From IMG/VR virus record IMGVR_UViG_3300029309_000115, positions 1-37,732 of that record: a DNA stretch of 37,732 bases. One strand, 5' to 3'. The notes under the pieces are model-generated. The model saw only the letters and a list, made by a program, of their open reading frames with translations, made no database searches and had not been told where the DNA came from. Shown here piece by piece: positions 12,369-17,139 of the stretch (the stretch's first letter is position 1; each line of letters opens with the position of its first letter). Position numbers and translations under genes: made by a program. The DNA comes from a virus.

Positions 12369-12560
12369 TCAAACCCCCTTTTCTTCAAATTCATCAACTT
12401 GTTCATCAATTATGTCAATTGGTAAACCTTTATTCAACTCTTTATAATTACCATCAAACCATTTTTCTTCTGCATCTTGATGGTCATATGCTTTTACTTC
12501 GAATTGCCATTTTGCAACTGCTCTTGTGGTTAAAATAAATGTTTTTAATTTTTTAGTCAT
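12369..12560 (-). CDS. Hypothetical small protein (MTKK family)
   Basis: 63 residues, MTKKLKTFILTTRAVAKWQF then an aromatic strand and an acidic C-terminus (IIDEQVDEFEEKGV). AAAGGA is 7 bases before the ATG. AKWQFEVKAYDHQDAEEKWFDG suggests a small alpha/beta fold. Function unknown; part of the minus-strand operon. Confidence 0.65.
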   Translation of the reverse strand: MTKKLKTFILTTRAVAKWQFEVKAYDHQDAEEKWFDGNYKELNKGLPIDIIDEQVDEFEEKGV

Positions 12561-12691
12561 TTTGTAATCCTTTCTAATTTTACTTGGTCATATCCTTTAG
12601 CAATCCATTCATCATAATCTCTTTTTGCATCTGAATATTTTTTATAGTAGTCATCAACACCACCTACCCATACAATATATTTCCAATTCAT
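12557..12691 (-). CDS. Hypothetical 44-residue protein
   Basis: Starts MNWKYIVWVGGVDDYYKKYSD with GGAGG 5 bases upstream (ATG 12691), which decides against the longer frame reaching 12793. An aromatic N-terminal strand is followed by an amphipathic helix (DAKRDYDEWIAKGY), a layout typical of small plasmid/phage YxxxxxxA-x-x-x-Y-D-x-W-I-x-x-G-Y proteins. It overlaps both neighbours by 4 bases. Confidence 0.6.
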   Translation of the reverse strand: MNWKYIVWVGGVDDYYKKYSDAKRDYDEWIAKGYDQVKLERITK

Positions 12692-12876
12692 TTTTCCTCC
12701 ATTCTTAACATTATTTTTAGTTCTCTTAATCTTTCGCAATTGAAACCAACATCTTCTTTGTCCATTTCTTTTGCACCAACCATATCTTCCCACTCTACAA
12801 CCATATCCTTAATACAATCAATAAAGTGTTGCTCATTGTTAAAACAAGAGTGTTTGAATAATTTTACAGATAACAT
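12688..12876 (-). CDS. Hypothetical small acidic protein
   Basis: 62 residues starting MLSVKLFKHSCFNNEQHFID. AAAGGA is 6 bases before ATG 12876, and a GC-rich hairpin abuts that ribosome site. The sequence is helical and acidic (DMVVEWEDMVGAKEMDKEDVG) with no recognised domain. Part of the minus-strand operon. Confidence 0.6.
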   Translation of the reverse strand: MLSVKLFKHSCFNNEQHFIDCIKDMVVEWEDMVGAKEMDKEDVGFNCERLRELKIMLRMEEK

Positions 12877-12889
12877 TTTAAATCCTTTC

Positions 12890-12911
12890 TCCCACCCAAT
12901 AAAGGGTGGGA
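12890..12911 (-). repeat. GC-rich intercistronic hairpin
   Basis: A perfect 8-bp stem, TCCCACCC/GGGTGGGA, encloses a 6-base loop in otherwise AT-rich DNA. On the minus strand it ends directly before GAAAGGAT, the ribosome site of the gene at 12688-12876. No U-run follows. It could set mRNA stability or translation level between cistrons. Confidence 0.6.
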
Positions 12912-12922
12912 TATTGTTTATA

Positions 12923-13354
12923 TTACTTTTTTGTAATTCCACACATTTTAAGTTGTGTTGGAGAAATGCCCATTTTGTAAAAAAGATTTTTGTTTGTTAA
13001 ATCTTTTCTTAACAATCTTGCTTGAGTAAACCAACTGATAGGAATTGGACACACTCCATCATCACCACCAAATATTTCTCTTTTTCGTTCCCAAGCATCT
13101 TCGTGAACATTTGGGTTACATTCTTCACAATAAACAACAACATTACTTTTTTTGTCTTTTGTTTTGTTCATTTTTTTAGAATGATTCATAAGGTAAACAC
13201 CACTATCTCCCACCAAAACTAAAGAGGGTTCAATCCCTTTAGGTTCATTTTTATCCATATATTGTGCATAAGGGTGTTCATAATCGTGACCATTACCTTG
13301 TTGCCACAGAATCAAATCATCTGTGGTTTGCTTATCAAAAAGAATATATTCCAT
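12923..13354 (-). CDS. DUF3085-like protein
   Basis: 143 residues. LVLVGDSGVYLMNHSKKM followed later by VVVYCEECNP is the signature I associate with DUF3085 (LVGDxGVYLMSNG ... YAxExNP). An N-terminal TDDLILWQQGNGHDYEHPYA block and GGDDGVCPIP occur in phage members. GGAG is 7 bases before ATG 13354. DUF3085 proteins are found on plasmids and phages with unknown function. Longest but one gene of the minus-strand region. Confidence 0.7.
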   Translation of the reverse strand: MEYILFDKQTTDDLILWQQGNGHDYEHPYAQYMDKNEPKGIEPSLVLVGDSGVYLMNHSKKMNKTKDKKSNVVVYCEECNPNVHEDAWERKREIFGGDDGVCPIPISWFTQARLLRKDLTNKNLFYKMGISPTQLKMCGITKK

Positions 13355-13355
13355 T

Positions 13356-13550
13356 TTAACACTCCTCATTTTTTTGTGAATATAAAGTTATTCCAAAGTC
13401 ATAACCTTGATTGTACCAATGATACCAATTAGGCTTATAATCATCTGCTCTTAAATTTCTTTGACCCACATTTAAGGCATCTGCAACTCCATCTTTAAAT
13501 GCAGATAAAATTGGACTATTAATTTTATACTGTTTAAGTTCTTTAGTCAT
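13356..13550 (-). CDS. Hypothetical small protein
   Basis: 64 residues starting MTKELKQYKINSPILSAFKDG. Trp/Tyr-rich towards the end (PNWYHWYNQGYDFGITLY). TGGAG precedes ATG 13550 by 6 bases. G-x-x-D-A-L-N and W-Y-x-W-Y-x-x-G-Y-x-x-G suggest a conserved small fold, but I cannot name it. Minus-strand operon. Confidence 0.6.
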   Translation of the reverse strand: MTKELKQYKINSPILSAFKDGVADALNVGQRNLRADDYKPNWYHWYNQGYDFGITLYSQKNEEC

Positions 13551-13552
13551 TT

Positions 13553-13930
13553 TTAACTCCATATCTTTTCACAATTAATATCAATCACAAAGTGACCATT
13601 ATCAGAATTATCACCATCATTTATATCTTTACCTAAATATATTGAATGAGTGATTCTTTCTTTATTGGTATAATCTGCAAATCGTCTATCTTTTTGCAAA
13701 TCTGCAATAAACAAAACCATAACATTTTGAGGGTCTAACCTTGTATATGGTGTTGATATATTATTTCGTCTTTGTAACACTTCTCTCTTAAGTTTTTTAA
13801 CCCAATTGAGTGCATATTGAGGAAACTCTTTACCTCCCCAATGATTGAAAAGAGGAACACTTTCCTCTCTTCTTTTATCGTGAAAATAATCTATTTCATT
13901 CACAAAGCTTATTGATACTCTATCTCCCAT
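13553..13930 (-). CDS. Conserved phage/plasmid protein starting MGDR
   Basis: 125 residues. It starts MGDRVSISFVN, with FNHWGGKEFP in the first third, a basic helix and a C-terminal acidic GDNSDNGHFVIDIN strand. The MGDR start, H-W-G-G and late G-D-N-x-D-x-x-H are shared by a family of small phage and plasmid proteins of unknown role. It is the first gene of the minus-strand operon, with AAAGGAG 5 bases before ATG 13930. Confidence 0.65.
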   Translation of the reverse strand: MGDRVSISFVNEIDYFHDKRREESVPLFNHWGGKEFPQYALNWVKKLKREVLQRRNNISTPYTRLDPQNVMVLFIADLQKDRRFADYTNKERITHSIYLGKDINDGDNSDNGHFVIDINCEKIWS

Positions 13931-13961
13931 TTTTTCTCCTTTCGTAGATAGTTCAATTACA

Positions 13962-13989
13962 ATATTATATGTATAGGATATTATGTCAA
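13962..13989 (-). promoter_or_regulatory. Sigma70-type promoter of the minus-strand operon
   Basis: On the minus strand TTGACA (13984-13989), 16-base spacer containing ATATCCTATA, then TAATAT (13962-13967). A leader with ACGAAAGGAG leads to the gene at 13930. It is divergent from the promoter at 14006. Confidence 0.65.
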
Positions 13990-14005
13990 GTATTATATTA
14001 AATCC

Positions 14006-14034
14006 TTGACAAAGTTTTCTTTAAGGCCTAATAT
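14006..14034 (+). promoter_or_regulatory. Sigma70-type promoter of the 14.06 kb plus-strand operon
   Basis: TTGACA (14006-14011), exactly 17 bases, TAATAT (14029-14034). The leader contains TATAAACAAAGGAG (14045-14058), the shared island leader with its ribosome site, 5 bases before the ATG at 14064. Confidence 0.75.
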
Positions 14035-14063
14035 ATTTATATAATATAAACAAAGGAGTTATT

Positions 14064-14273
14064 ATGAAAACTAAAGAATATTACTATGAACAAGAGTGTA
14101 GAGATATCTGTGAGGCCATTCAAGATATTGATTTTGGAGATGAGGACTTCCAACCAACTATGAATGAGATGGTTACTTCAGTACAACAAAAGATTGGATA
14201 TCCTATTTTTCACACTTATGATGAGATAGAAGATATGATTCGTGATTATTGTGATGAAAAGAGAGGTGGATAA
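14064..14273 (+). CDS. Hypothetical acidic small protein
   Basis: 69 residues, strongly acidic (QDIDFGDEDFQPT; DEIEDMIRDYCDEK), helical, no recognised domain. An acidic DNA-mimic or inhibitor is possible but unsupported. It has a good ribosome site and promoter and overlaps the next start by 1 base. Confidence 0.65.
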   Translation: MKTKEYYYEQECRDICEAIQDIDFGDEDFQPTMNEMVTSVQQKIGYPIFHTYDEIEDMIRDYCDEKRGG

Positions 14274-14743
14274 TGCAATTTGTTGTTTCAAAAGCAAAAG
14301 ATATGCTTGTGACTTTTAATGAGTTTGCTAGTATTAGTGAGCCAAAGGCTTATTCAATTACTGTGACAAATATTTCTAAAGATACTGTTATACTTGTAAC
14401 TGATTCACTTGATGAAGTAGTTGAACTTGTAAATGAATATGATAAACACACTTATTATGACCTACCTTTTTTTGATAGATGTTTATTTGATATCAAAAAC
14501 TTAATACCTAAAGAGTGGGAAGATGTATCTTATGGTAATGATACTTGTCCTAGTTTTGAGGTTAAGGGGTTTCAAATATTTATTGATAATCCCAACCCAA
14601 AAGAAAGAGAGTACCAAGATGAGTATGGTGAAGAATCAAAAAGATTTCACATCATCAAATCAAAAAATTATGGTATGGGATATAAACCTTTATTAGAAAC
14701 TAACAATTTTTATGAAGTTTTGGAGTTTGTAAATGACAATTAA
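14273..14743 (+). CDS. Hypothetical protein
   Basis: 156 residues. Beta-rich N-terminus (ITVTNISKDTVILVTDSLDE), then FEVKGFQIFIDNPNPKEREY and a C-terminal LLETNNFYEVLEFVND. G-F-x-I-x-I-D-x-x-x-P-x-x-R-E near an L-L-E-T-x-x-x-x-E-V-L end is found in small plasmid/phage proteins of unknown role. Second gene of the operon; it overlaps the third by 11 bases. Confidence 0.6.
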   Translation: MQFVVSKAKDMLVTFNEFASISEPKAYSITVTNISKDTVILVTDSLDEVVELVNEYDKHTYYDLPFFDRCLFDIKNLIPKEWEDVSYGNDTCPSFEVKGFQIFIDNPNPKEREYQDEYGEESKRFHIIKSKNYGMGYKPLLETNNFYEVLEFVNDN

Positions 14744-14939
14744 TTTACTGAATAAACTATATATTGCTTGGTGCAAAAGAGAACAATTTGATGAGATTTT
14801 AAGTGCAGATGAAATGCTTTTTAGTGGTCAAGTTCAAATGCCTTATCAATCTTATTGGTTGAAAAGATTCATTGAAATATGGAACAAGGTTGAGGATATG
14901 GAACACCAAAGGTGGTTGAAAGAGAAAGGTAAAAATTGA
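14733..14939 (+). CDS. Hypothetical small protein
   Basis: 68 residues, helical, Trp-rich (YIAWCKREQFDEI; SYWLKRFIEIWNKVEDMEHQRW). No domain recognised. Its last codon overlaps the TTG start of a 21-residue lipoprotein-like frame, and AAAGG lies inside its 3' end. Confidence 0.6.
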   Translation: MTINLLNKLYIAWCKREQFDEILSADEMLFSGQVQMPYQSYWLKRFIEIWNKVEDMEHQRWLKEKGKN

Positions 14940-15001
14940 TAAAATTATTTTTAATCTTGCTAGTTATACTTTTTTTATTTACAACTTGTGGTAGTGAATG
15001 A
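14936..15001 (+). CDS. Possible 21-residue micro-lipoprotein
   Basis: A TTG start, with AAAGG (14925-14929) 6 bases upstream, opens a frame of a Lys, a run of 13 hydrophobic residues and the lipobox-like FTTC followed by GSE and a stop. If processed it would leave a lipidated C-G-S-E peptide, smaller than any Rz1-type spanin I know. It overlaps the genes on both sides by a few bases. Length alone cannot exclude chance. Confidence 0.4.
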   Translation: MIKLFLILLVILFLFTTCGSE

Positions 15002-15443
15002 AAGTTATCTTTGGAAAAAAATTAATGCCCTACAAAAAAAGCAACGATTGTGGCACTTTACAAGAATTGAGAGTGCCACCATCAGAGGTATTGCAGATGT
15101 AAATTGTTTGATGAATGGTTTTGAGTTTTGGATTGAGTTGAAGGGGAATGTTGGCAAGAATTTAGGACTTTCTGATTATCAAATCAATTGGCATTACAAA
15201 CATTTCAAATGTGGTGGTTTTGTTTTTATCTTGCTACCTTGTGTCAAGCAGAAGGTGTTCAAACTTTTCAGACTCGTGGGACTTGGTTCTTGTGACCATA
15301 TCCCCAATCATATCCCCAATCATATCCCCAATCATATCACAAGGGACTTGAATCAAGAACCAATATTTCAGTTAATCATATCCAACAGCTGTTTAGAAAA
15401 ATTATTTTTGAAGCTACAAAATTATTTTCGATCGAAATTATAA
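14988..15443 (+). CDS. PD-(D/E)XK (VRR-NUC-like) nuclease
   Basis: 151 residues with a GTG start. RIESATIRGIADVNCLMNGF supplies E28 and D37, FWIELKG supplies E50 and K52, and SDYQINWH supplies Q65, the PD-(D/E)XK order seen in small phage nucleases of the VRR-NUC/Holliday-resolvase-like group (GxxDV then WIELK). The C-terminal extension holds HIPNHIPNHIPNHI, encoded by 12-bp tandem DNA repeats, then a basic tail. Expected to cut branched or single-strand-containing DNA; the exact role is unknown. The last codons contain the palindrome TTTCGATCGAAA. Confidence 0.75.
   Translation: MVVNESYLWKKINALQKKQRLWHFTRIESATIRGIADVNCLMNGFEFWIELKGNVGKNLGLSDYQINWHYKHFKCGGFVFILLPCVKQKVFKLFRLVGLGSCDHIPNHIPNHIPNHITRDLNQEPIFQLIISNSCLEKLFLKLQNYFRSKL
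15302..15337 (+). repeat. Three 12-bp tandem repeats CCCCAATCATAT
   Basis: Perfect copies at 15302-15313, 15314-15325 and 15326-15337, with a partial copy (CCATAT) before and AATCATAT again at 15374. They lie inside the nuclease gene, giving the peptide I-P-N-H repeats. The identical 12-mer recurs in non-coding DNA at 15982-15993, so selection may act on the DNA rather than the peptide. Confidence 0.85.
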
Positions 15444-15483
15444 ATCCAGGTTTTTTAGCTGCCGTTTTTTTTTAAAAAAGGCC

Positions 15484-15512
15484 TTGCATTATTTCCTATA
15501 ATATCCTATACT
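15484..15512 (+). promoter_or_regulatory. Promoter for the gene at 15543
   Basis: TTGCAT (15484-15489), 17-base spacer with TTCCTATAATATCC, TATACT (15507-15512). The leader TATAAACGAAGGAG (15521-15534) matches those of other island units and provides the ribosome site. Confidence 0.65.
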
Positions 15513-15542
15513 ATATATAATATAAACGAAGGAGAAAAAAAA

Positions 15543-15950
15543 ATGCAAACTAAAGAAAAAAAATGCAGCGACCTTGTTGAAAATAATTATAATTATATTT
15601 TTGATAAATTCAAAAAAGCTTATGAATATTTAAATCAAGATAAAGAACTAAGAAAGCCTAATGATGAATTAGAGCACTTCGAAGACTTCACCCAATTTAT
15701 ATGTGAATATGGATTATGCTTTGATAAAGTTGAGCCTAACACATTTCAAAATCAAAAGCTTGGCTATTGGAGATGGCAACTATCTTGGGGGGGACCTTCT
15801 GACGAGTTCAGAATCTATTTAGATGAAGATAAAAACATTTATAAAATTGAATACTGGTATTTAGACTGGGGCGATGGTGCCAGTATCATAGTTGAAGATA
15901 GTTTAATTTATCATATTATTGAAGAATATTTCATTAATAATATATATTAA
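15543..15950 (+). CDS. Conserved accessory (plasmid/phage-type) protein
   Basis: 135 residues. LSWGGPSDEFRIYLDEDKN followed by YWYLDWGDGASI matches a pattern I know from small plasmid, integrative-element and phage proteins (LSxGGPSDxF ... DWxDGA), whose function is unassigned. The N-terminus is helical. It is a single-gene unit with its own promoter and terminator, typical of accessory cargo. Confidence 0.65.
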   Translation: MQTKEKKCSDLVENNYNYIFDKFKKAYEYLNQDKELRKPNDELEHFEDFTQFICEYGLCFDKVEPNTFQNQKLGYWRWQLSWGGPSDEFRIYLDEDKNIYKIEYWYLDWGDGASIIVEDSLIYHIIEEYFINNIY

Positions 15951-15956
15951 TCCAAC

Positions 15957-16013
15957 AATCATATTGGGGGCAACCATAAGCCCCCAATCATATTTAATCA
16001 TATTCAATCATAT
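15957..16013 (+). repeat. Four AATCATAT copies in non-coding DNA
   Basis: Copies at 15957, 15986, 15996 and 16006; the last three are at an exact 10-bp period. The first two flank the terminator hairpin stem. The 190-base gap 15951-16141 holds these repeats and two terminators and no gene. Confidence 0.8.
15963..15988 (+). terminator. GC-rich terminator-like hairpin after the 15.5 kb gene
   Basis: A perfect 9-bp stem ATTGGGGGC/GCCCCCAAT has an 8-base loop, 12 bases after the stop codon. The downstream tract is AT-rich but not a pure U-run, so it is Rho-independent-like rather than canonical. Confidence 0.65.
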
Positions 16014-16092
16014 TTAAAATGCTATTAATAATTAAACTAATTATTCTCTTTTACCTAATAACCAGGTATTTTTCGATCAAAATTTAAAGAAA

Positions 16093-16126
16093 AAAAAACG
16101 AAGCTAAATATTTAGCTTCGTTTTTT
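16093..16126. terminator. Bidirectional intrinsic terminator
   Basis: A perfect 34-base palindrome (core ACGAAGCTAAATATTTAGCT) is flanked by an A-run on the left and a T-run on the right, so it terminates on either strand. It separates the convergent genes at 15543 (+) and 16142 (-). Confidence 0.9.
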
Positions 16127-16141
16127 CAAGGAAGGAACTTT

Positions 16142-16453
16142 CTATTTATAGTTAATAGTATAATAATCAATTGTTTTTACACACTCTTTGTAAATATCTG
16201 GATACTTCTCTTCAAGTATACCAACATCAATTATCTTTCTTTTGGTTTTAGTTTTCCAGATTTTGTGAGTATTATTTTTAGTTTTTACAATAACCTCACC
16301 ATTGTATTTATCTAGAATAGTGTGTTGTCTCTGAGTATTGTCTTTATCTTCTTTGACAACTTTCTTTTTTAAATCTCTTCCAGAAATAAATTCAATAGAG
16401 TGTATTTGCTCCATTGATAGATTTCTTAGAAGTTTTGTTTTTGTTTGAGCCAT
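16142..16453 (-). CDS. Hypothetical basic protein
   Basis: 103 residues, very basic (RDLKKKVVKEDKDN; KIWKTKTKRKIIDVG), no recognised domain. The Lys content and its place opposite a divergent gene behind a palindromic operator-like region make a DNA-binding regulator possible. No helix-turn-helix is evident. AGAGGAT precedes ATG 16453; own promoter and terminator. Confidence 0.6.
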   Translation of the reverse strand: MAQTKTKLLRNLSMEQIHSIEFISGRDLKKKVVKEDKDNTQRQHTILDKYNGEVIVKTKNNTHKIWKTKTKRKIIDVGILEEKYPDIYKECVKTIDYYTINYK

Positions 16454-16498
16454 TGTGATTATCCTCTCGTTTATAGTTAATATTAATGTCTCTTATAT

Positions 16499-16527
16499 AA
16501 TATAGGAAATGATAAGAGAGAAGTCAA
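16499..16527 (-). promoter_or_regulatory. Promoter for the minus-strand gene at 16142-16453
   Basis: Minus strand TTGACT (16522-16527), 17 bases, TATATT (16499-16504). An inverted repeat TCTCTTAT (16489-16496)/ATAAGAGA (16512-16519) brackets the -10 box and could be an operator. The leader has TATAAACGAGAGG (16463-16475). Confidence 0.7.
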
Positions 16528-16550
16528 TAGAAAAAAAATAAAAAAAGTTA

Positions 16551-16579
16551 TTGACAACTATGCCATCTTATATTATCTT
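16551..16579 (+). promoter_or_regulatory. Promoter for the gene at 16628
   Basis: TTGACA (16551-16556), 17 bases, TATCTT (16574-16579). The leader TATAAACGAAAGG (16608-16620) supplies the ribosome site. It is divergent from the promoter at 16499-16527. Confidence 0.7.
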
Positions 16580-16594
16580 ATATATATAAGATAA
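16573..16594. promoter_or_regulatory. 22-bp palindrome over the -10 box, operator candidate
   Basis: TTATCTTATAT followed immediately by its exact complement covers the -10 and probable start point of the 16551 promoter. ATCTTATA recurs as direct copies at 16565 and 16603. Binding here would block this promoter; similar arms bracket the divergent promoter. It is AT-only, so chance palindromy must be considered. Confidence 0.55.
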
Positions 16595-16627
16595 CAATTA
16601 TGTATCTTATAAACGAAAGGGCAGCTT

Positions 16628-16945
16628 ATGCTAAAATTAGATAAACATTTAAAATACCAGGTGAATCACTTTCATGGTTCATTCTTTGATTTCATTTATA
16701 AATGCCACGAGGTACTTGAGCACAACCAAGTGATTAACAGCTTTTATAAAGATGCTTGTGAAATAAGTTCAATTTGGAAAAACGACCCAGAAGTTAAAGA
16801 TAGAAAACTTTATCGTATTGCCAAGCAAACTGTTAAGATGATTGATAGACACGACATAGACTTAGCAGAGCATTTAGACCTATGGCTTACTCGCCTTGCA
16901 GACTTAAACAAAGTAAGACTGTGGCACAAGGTAGCTTCTAGATAA
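16628..16945 (+). CDS. Hypothetical helical protein
   Basis: 105 residues, helical and His/Asp-rich (HFHGSFFDFIYKCHEVLEHN; IDRHDIDLAEHLDLWLTRLAD). No domain recognised. It has its own promoter, leader and terminator, and is the last island gene before the large terminase. Confidence 0.6.
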   Translation: MLKLDKHLKYQVNHFHGSFFDFIYKCHEVLEHNQVINSFYKDACEISSIWKNDPEVKDRKLYRIAKQTVKMIDRHDIDLAEHLDLWLTRLADLNKVRLWHKVASR

Positions 16946-16950
16946 TCATA

Positions 16951-16980
16951 AATAAGGCAGAGCTTGTGCTCTGCCTTATT
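16951..16980 (+). terminator. Terminator-like hairpin after the 16.6 kb gene
   Basis: A perfect 13-bp stem AATAAGGCAGAGC/GCTCTGCCTTATT has a TTGT loop, 5 bases after the stop codon. The U-tract is short (TTATT), but the stem is very stable. It isolates the island from the late genes. Confidence 0.8.
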
Positions 16981-16999
16981 CCCCTAACAATAGAAGGCT

Positions 17000-17090
17000 C
17001 ATATCACATTCCATATCACATCGACACCTGCAAAAGTGCGACAGGGTCGAGGGGGCGGCTTTATATAGCAACACCCTATAGGCTATGTTA
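17000..17090. other. GC-rich non-coding element just before the large terminase gene
   Basis: The gap 16981-17139 has no gene. CATATCACAT occurs twice at a 12-base period (17000, 17012). Then comes a stretch unusually rich in G and C for this genome (about 17022-17060, including a GGGTCGAGGGGGCGGC run), a CGAC-AGG-GTCG mini-hairpin and the palindrome CCTATAGG. Position beside terL and base composition make it a candidate cos/pac site; this is inference. Confidence 0.4.
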
Positions 17091-17139
17091 GATATATGTA
17101 AACATTTGCATTTTCGTATGGCTCGAATATACTAAGGCA

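Noticed and set aside
12311-12538. Plus-strand 75-codon frame opposite the minus operon
   Set aside because: The minus-strand frames here have ribosome sites, tight spacing and a promoter; this one has none.
15294-15337. Possible CRISPR-like repeat array
   Set aside because: The units are 12 bp in direct tandem with no unique spacers and lie inside a coding frame.
15426-15437. Palindrome TTTCGATCGAAA at the nuclease gene end
   Set aside because: A single copy in coding DNA; the partial match near 16070 is imperfect, so no operator is claimed.
17105-17133. Promoter-like TTTGCA and TATACT 17 bases apart before terL
   Set aside because: Transcription would start at or within the start codon and exclude the AAGG ribosome site, and the -35 match is weak.
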